Assembly: GCF_002245625.1 (NCBI RefSeq)
Contig: NZ_NOIG01000001.1
Coordinates: 372,001 to 436,000 of the forward strand
DNA from: Acidovorax kalamii
GTDB lineage: Bacteria; Pseudomonadota; Gammaproteobacteria; Burkholderiales; Burkholderiaceae_C
Reading direction: 5' to 3'
Length of the DNA stretch: 64,000 nucleotides
The position numbers and the translations under genes were made by a program. Of the stretch, positions 20,637-31,036 are shown piece after piece (positions within the stretch are counted from its first letter, which is position 1; each line of letters starts with the position of its first letter). The notes beneath the pieces are model-generated. The model was given only the letters and a program-made list of their open reading frames with translations. It did no database searches and was not told where the DNA came from.

Positions 20637-20689
20637 AGGAGAATTGTCGCAGTTTGACCAACCGCCCCGCCCAGGGGCCCTGTTTTTCC

Positions 20690-21826
20690 ATGGATATCCA
20701 GCAACCCCTTTCCCTGCTCGGTGGCCTCACCCCCGCGCAATTCATGCGCCGCCACTGGCAGAAAAAGCCGCTGCTGGTGCGCCAGGCCATCCCCCGGTTT
20801 GCACCGCCAGTGTTGCGTTCCGAGCTGTTTGCTCTGGCTGCCCAAGAGGGCGTGGAGTCGCGCCTGGTGCAATTGGTCAAGGGCACCTGGAAGCTGCGCC
20901 ACGGCCCCTTCAACCGCCGAGCGTTGCCTGCATTGCAGCAACCCGACTGGACCTTGCTGGTGCAAGGGGTCGATCTGCACAACGATGCGGTCCATGCGCT
21001 GATGCAGCAGTTTCGTTTTGTGCCCGAGGCGCGGCTGGATGATCTCATGATCAGTTATGCCAGCAACGGCGGCGGCGTGGGGCCGCACTTCGACAGCTAC
21101 GATGTCTTTCTGCTGCAGGCCCATGGCAAGCGGCGCTGGCGCATTGGCCGCCAGAAGAACTTGACGCTGCGCGACGACATTCCCCTCAAGGTGCTGGCGC
21201 AGTTCGAACCCGAAGAAGAGTTTGTGCTGGAGCCGGGAGATATGCTGTACCTGCCGCCGCGGTATGCCCATGACGGCATTGCCGAAGGTGAGTGCATGAC
21301 CTATTCCATCGGTTTCCGTGCCCCGGCGCGTGCAGAGCTGGCCCAGGAACTGCTGGTGCGCCTGGCGGAAGATGCAGGGGATGCCGACGAGGACAAACCG
21401 CTGCTCTATCGGGATGCTGGCCAGGAGGCCGTTGCGCAGCCTGCTCACATTCCGGCAGGGTTGTATGAGTTTGCGCGCGAGGCGCTCGCCCGCGCGTTGG
21501 CACAGCCCCTGGTGTTGGAGCGCGCGCTCGGCGAATACCTCACCGAGCCCAAGCCCAGCGTGTGGTTCGAGCCCGGGGATGCGGGCGTGATGCTGGAAGG
21601 CGTGCGCCTGGACCGCAAGAGCCGCATGATGTACGACGCGCAGCACATCTTCATCAATGGCGAAAGCTACCGCGCCGCCGGGCGCGATGCCACGCTGATG
21701 CGGCGCCTGGCTGACGAGCGCCAGCTGACGGCGCGCGAGTTGGCCCGCGCCAGCGACGATGCGCTGGAGCTGCTGTCCTCCTGGTGCGATGCGGGCTGGG
21801 CCCATGTCTGGACGGGCGGCCACTGA
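20690..21826 (+). CDS. JmjC/cupin-type ribosomal protein oxygenase (RoxA/YcfD-like)
   Basis: Predicted Fe(II)/2-oxoglutarate oxygenase; E. coli YcfD (RoxA) hydroxylates an Arg of ribosomal protein uL16. The 378-residue length fits. The JmjC core spans about residues 90-210 with the iron triad His133-x-Asp135 (G-P-H-F-D-S-Y) and His194 (Y-A-H-D-G-I), and the C-terminal winged-helix/dimerisation part follows. The ATG was chosen because the protein then begins M-D-I-Q-Q-P-L-S-L-L-G, typical of the family; an upstream TTG would add 12 residues without support. The next gene starts 13 bp downstream and is likely co-transcribed. Confidence 0.9.
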   Translation: MDIQQPLSLLGGLTPAQFMRRHWQKKPLLVRQAIPRFAPPVLRSELFALAAQEGVESRLVQLVKGTWKLRHGPFNRRALPALQQPDWTLLVQGVDLHNDAVHALMQQFRFVPEARLDDLMISYASNGGGVGPHFDSYDVFLLQAHGKRRWRIGRQKNLTLRDDIPLKVLAQFEPEEEFVLEPGDMLYLPPRYAHDGIAEGECMTYSIGFRAPARAELAQELLVRLAEDAGDADEDKPLLYRDAGQEAVAQPAHIPAGLYEFAREALARALAQPLVLERALGEYLTEPKPSVWFEPGDAGVMLEGVRLDRKSRMMYDAQHIFINGESYRAAGRDATLMRRLADERQLTARELARASDDALELLSSWCDAGWAHVWTGGH

Positions 21827-21839
21827 CCAGGAGACCGTG

Positions 21840-22361
21840 ATGACCGATGTGGCAGCCCCTTCGTCCGAGCCTCTGCACGACCTGCCCACCGGGCGGTTCA
21901 GTGGCCGGGACGCGTTCCAGCAGATGGTGCGTGATGCCTTCGCCACGGCGGCGCGGGATGGCTGGCAGGAGATTGTGATCAGCGATGCCCATTTCCACGA
22001 CTGGCCGCTGGGCGAGCGCGGCGTGGTCGAATCCCTGCAGGCCTGGGCCCACAGCGGCCGACGTTTCACCATGCTGGCCTGCAGCTATGACGACGTGATC
22101 CGGCGCCATGCCCGGTTTGTGCGCTGGCGCGGCACCTGGGACCACATCATCACTTGCCGCCGCAGCCCGGCGGCCGACCCCCTGGACCTGCCCAGCGCCC
22201 TGTGGTCGCCGCAGTGGGTCATGCACCGGCTGGACCCGGAGCGCTGCGTGGGGGTGTCGGGCAGCGAGCCCGATCGCCGGGTGCTGTTGCGGGAGTCGCT
22301 CAATGAATGGGTGCGCAGCAAGAGCACCCCCGGGTTTCCCTCGACCACGCTGGGCCTGTAG
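21840..22361 (+). CDS. Conserved protein of unknown function downstream of the ribosomal oxygenase
   Basis: A 173-residue soluble protein with no domain I recognise. Features: D-A-H-F-H-D-W-P-L-G near residue 50, a T-M-L-A-C-S-Y-D-D-V segment near 75, W-R-G-T-W-D-H-I-I near 97, and a Ser/Thr-Pro-rich end. The pattern of an early acidic-aromatic motif and a late R-V-L-L-R-E-S-L resembles small phospholipase D-like or regulator proteins only vaguely, so no function is claimed. AGGAG is ten bases before the ATG and the gene starts 13 bp after the cupin gene, so the two probably form an operon. Confidence 0.7.
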   Translation: MTDVAAPSSEPLHDLPTGRFSGRDAFQQMVRDAFATAARDGWQEIVISDAHFHDWPLGERGVVESLQAWAHSGRRFTMLACSYDDVIRRHARFVRWRGTWDHIITCRRSPAADPLDLPSALWSPQWVMHRLDPERCVGVSGSEPDRRVLLRESLNEWVRSKSTPGFPSTTLGL

Positions 22362-22478
22362 ACCGCCGCTTTGCAAGCAGCCCGGATGGGGCGGGCAGGG
22401 CGGGCTGCTGTGTGGCAAGGCCACCACGGCTTCGCGTCCCATGCGCGAAGTCAAGCTGGTGTAAAGCTTTCGTCAGTG

Positions 22479-22509
22479 TTAGTCAGTATTGACTAAAAAT
22501 CAATATAAT
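22479..22509 (+). promoter_or_regulatory. Promoter with palindromic operator upstream of the small lipoprotein gene
   Basis: A perfect inverted repeat TTAGTCA N4 TGACTAA (22479-22496) sits eight bases before a consensus -10 box TATAAT (22504-22509). No good -35 stands at 17 bp; TTAGTC at 22479 with a 19-bp gap is the best, so control by a factor bound to the palindrome is plausible. This AT-rich stretch stands out in its GC-rich surroundings. About 115 bp separate it from the start codon. Confidence 0.6.
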
Positions 22510-22625
22510 CAATGGTTGCGCCAAAAAGGTGCAAATCAACGCTTTGTGCCAATGCGTACCAGGGCTTCCGAGGGCCTGACGCCGTGGCTTTTCAAGATTC
22601 TGTCTGTCCAACTAGGAAAATCGAA

Positions 22626-22910
22626 ATGAAGAACTCTCTCGTTCTGGCCGCCCTGATCGCTGCTGCTGCACTCGCCGCTTGTGGCAAGAAGGAAGAGCCC
22701 GCTCCAGCACCTGCTCCCGCACCCGTGGAAGCTCCTGCCGCTGCGCCCGCTCCTGCCGCCGAACCAGCCGCTCCTGCTGCTTCCGACGCAGCTGCAGCCC
22801 CTGCCGCCGCTCCTGCTGCTGACGCCGCCGCTGCTCCAGCTGCCGACGCTGCCAAGGCCGCTGCTGACGCTGCTGCCACCGCCGCTACCGGCGCTTCCGC
22901 AGCCAAGTAA
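22626..22910 (+). CDS. Small Ala/Pro-rich lipoprotein
   Basis: A 94-residue secreted lipoprotein: signal peptide with lipobox L-A-A-C (Cys20), then K-K-E-E and a low-complexity tail of Ala, Pro and Glu/Asp (repeats like A-P-A-P-A and A-A-D-A-A). No folded domain is visible. Similar short Ala-rich lipoproteins are frequent in Comamonadaceae and are often highly expressed; their function is not established. The strong promoter-like region upstream and a strong terminator downstream indicate a single-gene transcript. The ATG is set by the signal peptide; a longer frame upstream would place 38 non-signal residues before it. Confidence 0.8.
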   Translation: MKNSLVLAALIAAAALAACGKKEEPAPAPAPAPVEAPAAAPAPAAEPAAPAASDAAAAPAAAPAADAAAAPAADAAKAAADAAATAATGASAAK

Positions 22911-22954
22911 ATCGCTGCAGGCTCCGGGCTGACCCTGTGTCGGCCTGTGCCACG

Positions 22955-22986
22955 GCCCCGCACCGCAAGGTCCGGGGCTTTTTTTT
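22955..22986 (+). terminator. Rho-independent terminator after the small lipoprotein gene
   Basis: GCCCCG (22955-22960) pairs with CGGGGC (22973-22978), followed by eight T. Confidence 0.9.
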
Positions 22987-23035
22987 GCTTTTTTTTGTCT
23001 GTGGTGGGGGATTGACCGCCCCTGGTCAAGCCTGG

Positions 23036-23833
23036 TCAGCGGCTCGGGGCGCTATCGCCCACGTCCAGCCAGTCGGTCCCCTGGGTGGGGCTGGCGACGA
23101 TGATGTCCTCGGCCAGCCAACCCAGTGCTGCGGCAAGGGCCTCTTGCGCGAGGCGAGGGGCATTGTTTTGTGCGCTCAGGTGAGCGGCCACCACCTGTCC
23201 CAAGCCCGCGTGTTGCACCGCGCGCAGGATCTCGGCCGTGGCGGCGTTGGCCAGGTGGCCGTAGGGGCCGCCCACCCTGCGCTTCAGAAAGGGCGGATAG
23301 CGCGAGGCCTGCAGCAGGCCGGGGTCGTGATTGGCCTCGATCAGGAGGGCATGGCAGCCTTGGAGCTGCTCCAGCACATGGCCACTGGCGTGCCCCAGGT
23401 CGGTCAGCACGGCCAGGTGGGCGTTGCCGTCGGAGCAGCGCAGCTGCAGCGGCTCCCGGGCGTCGTGGGGCACCGTGAAGGGCAGGGCCTGGAAGCTGCC
23501 CAGGTCCACGGCTTGCATGTCACGCGCGACATGCAACAAGCCGTCGAAGTCCGGGAACCCCAGGGCTGCATGGGTGCCTTCGCTCATCCACACCGGAATG
23601 CGGTAGCGCACGGCCAGGGCTTGGGCGCAGCCGATGTGGTCGGAGTGTTCGTGGGTGATGAAAACGGCGTCGAGGTCTTCAGGTTGCAGATGGGCCTGGG
23701 CCAGCCGGGCTTGCAACTGGCGGATGCCGAACCCGCAGTCGATCAGCAGGCGGTGGGTGTGCCCACCGCTGCAGCCTTCGACCACGGTGGCGTTGCCCGT
23801 GCTGCCGCTGCCCAGATTCTTGAAGCGCAGCAT
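23036..23833 (-). CDS. Metallo-beta-lactamase-fold hydrolase (YycJ-like)
   Basis: Metallo-hydrolase of the YycJ/WalJ type, possibly a nuclease; cytosolic, 265 residues. The N-terminus L-G-S-G-S-T-G-N is characteristic, with the zinc motif T-H-E-H-S-D-H at residues 60-66 and a later G-H-A-S-G-H near 155 and H-L-S-A-Q-N-N-A-P near 220. The ATG was chosen because the conserved strand M-L-R-F-K-N-L-G-S-G begins there; an upstream GTG at 23866 would add 11 residues and cannot be excluded. It is the last gene of the dapA-bamC-MBL operon, an arrangement conserved in betaproteobacteria. Substrate unknown. Confidence 0.86.
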   Translation of the reverse strand: MLRFKNLGSGSTGNATVVEGCSGGHTHRLLIDCGFGIRQLQARLAQAHLQPEDLDAVFITHEHSDHIGCAQALAVRYRIPVWMSEGTHAALGFPDFDGLLHVARDMQAVDLGSFQALPFTVPHDAREPLQLRCSDGNAHLAVLTDLGHASGHVLEQLQGCHALLIEANHDPGLLQASRYPPFLKRRVGGPYGHLANAATAEILRAVQHAGLGQVVAAHLSAQNNAPRLAQEALAAALGWLAEDIIVASPTQGTDWLDVGDSAPSR

Positions 23834-23924
23834 GAAATAGTGGTGGGCGGGGGCTTCAAAAAACACACCCTGCCAGGGGCCGGGAGCCCAGGGCAGGGTG
23901 GTGGTGTGGGAGCGCCCTGGTCTG

Positions 23925-25019
23925 TTACTTCAGGTCGTCGGTGATCACGCGCACGATGCGCTCGGCATTGGCCGAGGTTTCGGGGGCGCCTGCTGCGTTG
24001 AGCACGGACACGGTGGTGGACTCACCCTGGCTGCGCACCACGATGCGGTACTTGAGCGGAGGTGTGGCGGCCGAGGAGCTGCTGAACAGCTTGCCAAAGA
24101 AGCCGGGTTCCTTCTTGTCGGCGTTGGGGGCCACATAACGCACGAAGTACGTGCCTTCGTTGCGGTTGCGGTCTTCCACCGTGAAGCCGGTGCGGTCCAG
24201 CGCCAGGCCCACGCGGCGCCATGCGCGGTCGAAGCCCTCGTCCAGCTGCACCACCGGCTGGTTGTTGACGGTGGCCATGCGTGCTGTCTGCGCGCGCGGC
24301 GACGGGGCGGCGGCAATGGCGCGGGATTGTTCCTGGCTCACGCCCAGCTTGACCATCAGGCGGCGCAGGAATTCGGTTTCCAGCTCCGGGTCGGAGGCGC
24401 GGGGCTGCCACACCGTGTTGTCCTTGGTGGTGGTGCCATAGACCTCGATCATGCCGCGGTGGCTGATGTAGATCTCGGTGCCGCCATTGGCATTGCGCTC
24501 CAGGCGGGTACGGAACTTGTCGCGTTCGCCGGTGGAGTACAGCGAATCCAGCATCTTGCCCAGCGTGGAGCGGATGAAGTCCTGCGGCAGCTTGGCGCGG
24601 TTTTCGGCCCAGTCGGTTTCCATGATGCCGACGTTGGACTCGGCCTGGGTCAGGTTGAAGCCGTTTTCCTGCCAGAAGTCGCGCACGGGCTCCCAGAGCT
24701 TGTCGGCGGGGCGGTTGACCACCAGCCAGCGCTGGTTGCCGTCGCGCTCGATGCGCACATCGCCCAGCTGCAGGGCGGCGGCGTTGGCCGTGCCGGAGGG
24801 CTGCGCGGCCTGGCCCGCCTGCAGGGCGGCGGCCGATACCGGGCCACCTGGCACGGCATAGCGCGAATCGCGCGACAGCTGTGTCAGGTCAGGCGGGACT
24901 TCCAGGGTCGAGCCCTTGGCGGCGCTCTTGTAGTCGATCTTGTCGCCTTCGAGGGCGGCGCAGGCGGACAGGGCCATGGCGAGGGCCAGCAGGCTCAGGC
25001 GGGTGGTAGCAGCTTTCAC
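23925..25019 (-). CDS. bamC: Outer-membrane assembly lipoprotein BamC
   Basis: Lipoprotein component of the BAM complex that inserts beta-barrel proteins into the outer membrane. The 364-residue product has a signal peptide with lipobox L-S-A-C, the unstructured N-terminal segment that binds BamD (D-Y-K-S-A, P-P-D-L-T-Q-L-S) and two helix-grip domains (about 85-200 and 240-360). Length and order are typical. It lies directly downstream of dapA, the usual context for bamC (nlpB), and upstream of the metallo-hydrolase gene. Confidence 0.92.
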   Translation of the reverse strand: MKAATTRLSLLALAMALSACAALEGDKIDYKSAAKGSTLEVPPDLTQLSRDSRYAVPGGPVSAAALQAGQAAQPSGTANAAALQLGDVRIERDGNQRWLVVNRPADKLWEPVRDFWQENGFNLTQAESNVGIMETDWAENRAKLPQDFIRSTLGKMLDSLYSTGERDKFRTRLERNANGGTEIYISHRGMIEVYGTTTKDNTVWQPRASDPELETEFLRRLMVKLGVSQEQSRAIAAAPSPRAQTARMATVNNQPVVQLDEGFDRAWRRVGLALDRTGFTVEDRNRNEGTYFVRYVAPNADKKEPGFFGKLFSSSSAATPPLKYRIVVRSQGESTTVSVLNAAGAPETSANAERIVRVITDDLK

Positions 25020-25073
25020 GCGGAAATCCTCGGGAAGAAGTGTCTCAGGGAGCCGGGCGAGGCCCGGGTTGGA

Positions 25074-25973
25074 TCAGGCCAGCAGGCCGCTGCTGCGCAG
25101 TGCAGCTTCGACAACGGCTTCGTTGCCACTGGCCAGCGGCGTCATGGGCAGGCGCATGGTGCCACCACACAGGCCCATGCGGGCCATGGCCCACTTGACC
25201 GGGATGGGGTTGGCTTCGACGAACAGGTTCTTGTGCACGGGCATCAGCTTGAACTGGATTTCCATGGCGCGGCGTGCATCGCCTGCCAGGGCGGCCACAC
25301 ACAGTTCGTGCATCAGGCGCGGGGCCACGTTGGCCGTCACGCTGATGTTGCCGTGGCCGCCGCACAGCATCAGGGCCACGGCGGTCGGGTCGTCGCCCGA
25401 GTACACGCCAAAGCCCTGGGGAACCTCACGGATCAGCCACTGGGCACGTTCGATGTTGCCGGTGGCTTCCTTGATGCCGATCACGCCGGGCACCTGGGCC
25501 AGGCGCAGCACGGTGTCGTGCTGCATATCGGCCACCGAGCGGCCGGGCACGTTGTACAGCACGATGGGCAGGTCGCCCGTGGCTTCGGCAATCGCCTTGA
25601 AATGCTGGTACTGGCCCTCTTGCGTGGGCTTGTTGTAGTAAGGCACGACCTGCAGCTGGCTGTCGGCGCCGACCTTCTTGGCGAACTTGGCCAGCTCGAT
25701 GGCCTCGGCGGTGGAGTTGGCGCCACAGCCGGCCATGATGGGCACGCGCTTGGCGGCCTGCTCGACGGCTACGCGGATGATCTCGCAGTGCTCTTCGACA
25801 TTGACCGTCGGCGATTCGCCCGTGGTGCCCACCACGCCGATGCAGTCGGTGCCTTCGGCGATATGCCAGTCGATCAGTTTGCGCAGGGTGGGGTAGTCCA
25901 CGCTGCCGTCCGCGTGCATGGGGGTGACGAGGGCGACGATGCTGCCGGTAAGTGGCACGGAGGAAGAGGTCAT
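25074..25973 (-). CDS. dapA: 4-hydroxy-tetrahydrodipicolinate synthase
   Basis: First committed step of lysine and meso-diaminopimelate synthesis, joining pyruvate and aspartate semialdehyde; cytosolic tetramer. The 299-residue protein shows the catalytic triad residues Thr51 (G-T-T-G-E-S), Tyr140 (V-L-Y-N-V-P-G-R) and the Schiff-base Lys168 (G-I-K-E-A-T-G). The Y-Y-N-K-P-T-Q-E-G loop lies near 112-120. It is the first gene of the dapA-bamC-MBL operon; the methyltransferase gene lies upstream on the same strand. Confidence 0.96.
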   Translation of the reverse strand: MTSSSVPLTGSIVALVTPMHADGSVDYPTLRKLIDWHIAEGTDCIGVVGTTGESPTVNVEEHCEIIRVAVEQAAKRVPIMAGCGANSTAEAIELAKFAKKVGADSQLQVVPYYNKPTQEGQYQHFKAIAEATGDLPIVLYNVPGRSVADMQHDTVLRLAQVPGVIGIKEATGNIERAQWLIREVPQGFGVYSGDDPTAVALMLCGGHGNISVTANVAPRLMHELCVAALAGDARRAMEIQFKLMPVHKNLFVEANPIPVKWAMARMGLCGGTMRLPMTPLASGNEAVVEAALRSSGLLA

Positions 25974-26003
25974 GTCCGCAGTGAAAAACGGTAAAAGGGC
26001 ATT

Positions 26004-26558
26004 CTAACTAGCCGCGATGGACAAAAGATGGCGGGAAGGCTTGCCAGCCTGCGGGAGTTCCCGCACGGCCGTGATGCGTTGCACAAAACGCGCGGGTTCG
26101 TCCAGGAACCCGTCTTCGTAGGCCACCACGCGCAGCCCCTGGCAGGCGCCCAGCAGCTCGGCGGGTGCGAGCAGGAACTCGGGCCGCGCAGGGCGCCCCA
26201 CGGTTTCGTTACCCAGGGCAAAGGTCTCGTAGACCAGCACGCCACCGGCGGCGACGCTGTCCACGATGGTGGGCAGCAGCGGCCGCCACAGGTAGTTGGT
26301 GACCACCACGGCGCCAAACTGGCGCCCTGCCAGGGGCCAGGGCCCGTTCTCGATGTCTGCCAGCAGCAGCTCGCCCAGGCCGTCGCAGGCGGCCAGGGCC
26401 TCGGCGGATCGGTCCACGCCCACCACCGGGTGCCCCAGGCTGCGCAGCCAGCGCAGGTGGCGGCCCGCGCCACAGGCCACGTCCAGCACCGTGCTGCCGG
26501 GGGGAATCAGGTGGGCCCAGCGTCGGACCCATGCGGAGGGAGCTTCAGTGCCATGCAT
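26004..26558 (-). CDS. Class I SAM-dependent methyltransferase
   Basis: A 184-residue Rossmann-fold methyltransferase. Motif I is V-L-D-V-A-C-G-A-G-R-H (about residues 23-33), motif II V-V-G-V-D-R-S (about 45-51), and motif IV is the V-V-V-T-N-Y-L-W region near 85. Small size and the TehB-like core suggest a small-molecule or tellurite/thiol type, but the substrate is not predictable. It lies 30 bp upstream of dapA on the same strand and may be its operon leader. The region just upstream of its start codon is a copy of the interspersed repeat. Confidence 0.85.
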   Translation of the reverse strand: MHGTEAPSAWVRRWAHLIPPGSTVLDVACGAGRHLRWLRSLGHPVVGVDRSAEALAACDGLGELLLADIENGPWPLAGRQFGAVVVTNYLWRPLLPTIVDSVAAGGVLVYETFALGNETVGRPARPEFLLAPAELLGACQGLRVVAYEDGFLDEPARFVQRITAVRELPQAGKPSRHLLSIAAS

Positions 26559-26560
26559 GG

Positions 26561-26625
26561 TGCTATTTAATTTATAGCTATAAAGGCTTGTTCAGCGCGC
26601 GCAAAGGCCCCAAAAAGCCTTGAAA
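26561..26625 (-). repeat. Interspersed palindromic repeat, copy E
   Basis: Starts TGCTATTTAATTTATAGCTA and continues through AAGGCTTGTTCAGCGC; it aligns over about 65 bp with the 57.7 kb copy, including the shared AAGGC, GCGC and GCCTTGAA blocks. It occupies the upstream region of the methyltransferase gene. Confidence 0.75.
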
Positions 26626-26641
26626 TCACACGATGCGGCCG

Positions 26642-26797
26642 TCAGAAACAGGCCCACATCTGGTCGGCGAGCATCACCATGAACTCGGGCACGGTGTACA
26701 TGCCAAACACCGCCAGGCACAGCAGCACCGCCACGGCCGCGCCCAGCCAGCGCAGGGCGCGCGACCTGGGTTTGGGGGGCGGATGGGGCGTGTGCAT
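26642..26797 (-). CDS. 51-residue single-pass membrane peptide downstream of MFS carrier
   Basis: A short gene found by eye: ATG at 26797, TGA at 26642. The product has a Pro/Arg-rich cytosolic start (H-T-P-H-P-P-P-K-P-R-S-R), one membrane helix (about residues 17-33) and an end F-M-V-M-L-A-D-Q-M-W-A-C-F. It starts 14 bp after the MFS gene on the same strand, so co-transcription is likely. The ribosome site is weak. Support is composition (positive-inside charge then hydrophobic helix) and position; function unknown. Confidence 0.5.
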   Translation of the reverse strand: MHTPHPPPKPRSRALRWLGAAVAVLLCLAVFGMYTVPEFMVMLADQMWACF

Positions 26798-26811
26798 GGC
26801 GGGCGGCAGGG

Positions 26812-28029
26812 TCAGGCGGGTTGCGGGGCGGAGCGCTGGATGGGGCTTTCCTTGACGGGCAGGTTCACCAGCCCGGCAAACACGCCCAGGCCGATGGCGA
26901 TGTACCAGACGATATCGTAGTTGCCCGTGGCGTCATACAGATAACCGCCCAGCCACACACCCAGGAAGCTGCCGATCTGGTGGCTGAAGAACACAAAGCC
27001 GCCCAGCATCGACAAATGCTGCACGCCAAAGATCTGCGCAATGGTCGCGTTGGTGGGCGGGATGGTGGACAGCCACAGCGTGCCCATCACGGCCGAGAAC
27101 ACATACACCGACAGCGGCGACAGCGGCACGATGAGGAACACGGTGATGGCCGCCGCGCGCGCGAAGTAGATGAACGCCAGGATGAACCGCTTGGGCAAAC
27201 GCTGGCCCAGCGTGCCCGCCACGTAGGTGCCCAGCACATTGAACAGGCCGATCAGCGCCAACGCATAGCTGGCCACCTGGGGCGACAGGCCATGGTCCTT
27301 GAGGTAGCTGGGCATGTGCACGCCGATGAACACCACCTGGAAGCCGCACACAAAGTAGCCCGCCATCAGCAGGTTGAAGCTGGGGTAGCGGAAGGCCTCG
27401 CCCAGCGCCTGCAAGATGGTTTGCTCGCGCTTCACCGGCGCCACGCCCTGGAAGCCCGGCTCGCGCAGTCCAAAGGCCAGGGGCACGATGAGCAACACGG
27501 CCATCGACAGCACCAGCAGCGCCTGCTGCCAGCCCAGGCCCGCGATGAGCCAGCCTTCGACCGGCACCATCAGGAACTGCCCGAACGAGCCCGCGGCCGC
27601 CGCCACACCCATGGCCCAGGAGCGCTTTTCGGGCGCAATCTGCCGCCCCAGCACGCCATAGATCACGGCATAGGTGGTGCCCGCCTGCGCGGCGCCAATC
27701 AGCACGCCTGCCGTCAGTGCAAACAGCGTGGGCGTGGGCGACAGCGCCATGCCTGCCAGGCCCAGGCCATACAGCACGGCACCGCCCATGAGCACGCGGA
27801 ACGCACCAAACCGGTCGGCCACCATGCCCGCAAAAATGCCGATCAGGCCCCAGGACAGGTTCTGGATGGCGATGGCCAGCGCGAACGACTGGCGCGTCCA
27901 GCCCATCTCTTGCGTGATGGGCAGCAGCCACAGGCCAAAGCCATGGCGGATGCCCATGGACAGTGTCACGATGGCCGCACCGCAGGCCAGCACCTGGAAC
28001 ATGGACAGTTTGGGAGTATTCATATGCAT
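26812..28029 (-). CDS. Major facilitator superfamily transporter
   Basis: Inner-membrane carrier of 405 residues with twelve predicted helices. The MFS loop 2-3 motif is present as G-M-V-A-D-R-F-G-A-F-R-V (about residues 67-78). The fold and the pattern G-I-R-H-G-F-G-L-W-L-L-P-I-T-Q-E-M near residue 27 are those of the oxalate/formate-type or monocarboxylate-like MFS group, but the substrate cannot be named. The first ATG of M-H-M-N-T-P-K was used; the second, two codons on, is equally possible. A longer open frame upstream has no coding character. It is divergent from parE. Confidence 0.87.
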   Translation of the reverse strand: MHMNTPKLSMFQVLACGAAIVTLSMGIRHGFGLWLLPITQEMGWTRQSFALAIAIQNLSWGLIGIFAGMVADRFGAFRVLMGGAVLYGLGLAGMALSPTPTLFALTAGVLIGAAQAGTTYAVIYGVLGRQIAPEKRSWAMGVAAAAGSFGQFLMVPVEGWLIAGLGWQQALLVLSMAVLLIVPLAFGLREPGFQGVAPVKREQTILQALGEAFRYPSFNLLMAGYFVCGFQVVFIGVHMPSYLKDHGLSPQVASYALALIGLFNVLGTYVAGTLGQRLPKRFILAFIYFARAAAITVFLIVPLSPLSVYVFSAVMGTLWLSTIPPTNATIAQIFGVQHLSMLGGFVFFSHQIGSFLGVWLGGYLYDATGNYDIVWYIAIGLGVFAGLVNLPVKESPIQRSAPQPA

Positions 28030-28159
28030 GCGCAGGAATGTAGCCAGATTGCGTGAAACGCGCTGATACACCCGCGACCAATACAGTTGCCACCAGGGCT
28101 GTGGGATGACTGTCTTTTTATCCAGCCCCGGGGCAGTGGCGGCACTACAATCCGCCGCT

Positions 28160-30142
<1,983 letters not shown>

Positions 30143-30188
30143 GAAGGTGTGACCGAATCGACGCCTCCACTGGCTGTCTGTGGCAAAA

Positions 30189-30245
30189 ATATGAATAAAA
30201 ACAGTGCTTTCCGCGCATCTGTATTGGGTTTGTTGCTATGTTTTG
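30189..30245 (+). repeat. Interspersed palindromic repeat, copy F (diverged; spans start of a gene)
   Basis: ATGAATAAAAAC at 30191 is identical to the start of copy A and is followed by aligned CGC and GCTAT blocks, but the closing dyad is lost. It coincides with the start codon and signal peptide of the lytic transglycosylase. Confidence 0.45.
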
Positions 30246-31036
30246 TGCAGCAATTCGCCCATGCAGACCTGTGGGCGCATGTGGACGAGCGCGGCGTGAC
30301 GCACTTTGCGGCCGAGCAGGTCGATGCGCGCTACCAGCTGTTTTTCCGGGGCAACGACTTTGACTCCACCCGCGATGCTCCGGCCAATGCATCGCCCATG
30401 CCCTATGCGCTGCCTGCTGCAGGCGCGCGCCTGCTGGCGTTTTTTGACATTGCGCCCGACTACAAGCGCGTCAAGCACCACCTGCGCGCTGCATCCAGCC
30501 AACATGGCGTGGACTACGAGCTGCTGCAGGCCGTGATCGCCACTGAATCCGGCTTTGATGCCACCGCCGTGTCGCCCAAGGGCGCCATCGGCCTGATGCA
30601 GGTGATGCCCGCCACGGCCAGCCGCTTTGGCGTGAGTGCGGACAAGAAGCGCACGGTGGAGCAAAAGCTGGCCGACCCCGCCGTGAACGTGCCCACCGGC
30701 ACGCGTTACCTGCGCCACCTGCTCGACCTGTTCCCCGGCCGCATGGACCTGGCCGTGGCCGCCTACAACGCGGGCGAAGGCGCCGTGCAAAAGGCGGGCA
30801 ACCAGGTCCCGGCCTTCAAGGAAACCCAGAACTATGTGCGCACCGTGCTGGGCCTGTATGCCCAGCTCAAGCCGCCAGCGCCCGTGCTGACACAGCGCGC
30901 CCTGCCGGGCCGTGTGCGCATGGAGCTGTCGGGCGGTGCGCAGAACCGGGGCAACCTGCCGCCCACCCAGGTGGCACAGACCCGCAGCGCGCCGCAGACC
31001 GCGTTTGAACCCCTACCGACGATTCCGAACGAATGA
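30191..31036 (+). CDS. Secreted lytic transglycosylase (SLT domain)
   Basis: Predicted periplasmic murein transglycosylase of the Slt/MltE type. The 281-residue product has a signal peptide (M-N-K-N-S-A-F-R then a hydrophobic run to F-A-H-A), a small DUF4124-like start ([14 protein letters not shown]), and an SLT domain with catalytic Glu119 (A-T-E-S-G-F), G-L-M-Q-V-M-P near 135 and A-Y-N-A-G-E-G near 195. The last 50 residues are Pro/Gln-rich. The ATG was chosen because the signal peptide begins there; a GTG 42 bases upstream close to AGGAAGG is the alternative. Its stop overlaps the start of parC (ATGA), so it is coupled between parE and parC. Confidence 0.84.
   Translation: MNKNSAFRASVLGLLLCFVQQFAHADLWAHVDERGVTHFAAEQVDARYQLFFRGNDFDSTRDAPANASPMPYALPAAGARLLAFFDIAPDYKRVKHHLRAASSQHGVDYELLQAVIATESGFDATAVSPKGAIGLMQVMPATASRFGVSADKKRTVEQKLADPAVNVPTGTRYLRHLLDLFPGRMDLAVAAYNAGEGAVQKAGNQVPAFKETQNYVRTVLGLYAQLKPPAPVLTQRALPGRVRMELSGGAQNRGNLPPTQVAQTRSAPQTAFEPLPTIPNE

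Noticed and set aside
22681-22910. GCTGCCGC-rich repeats as a possible CRISPR or tandem repeat
   Set aside because: This is the coding sequence of the low-complexity Ala/Pro lipoprotein; there are no regular repeats with unique spacers.
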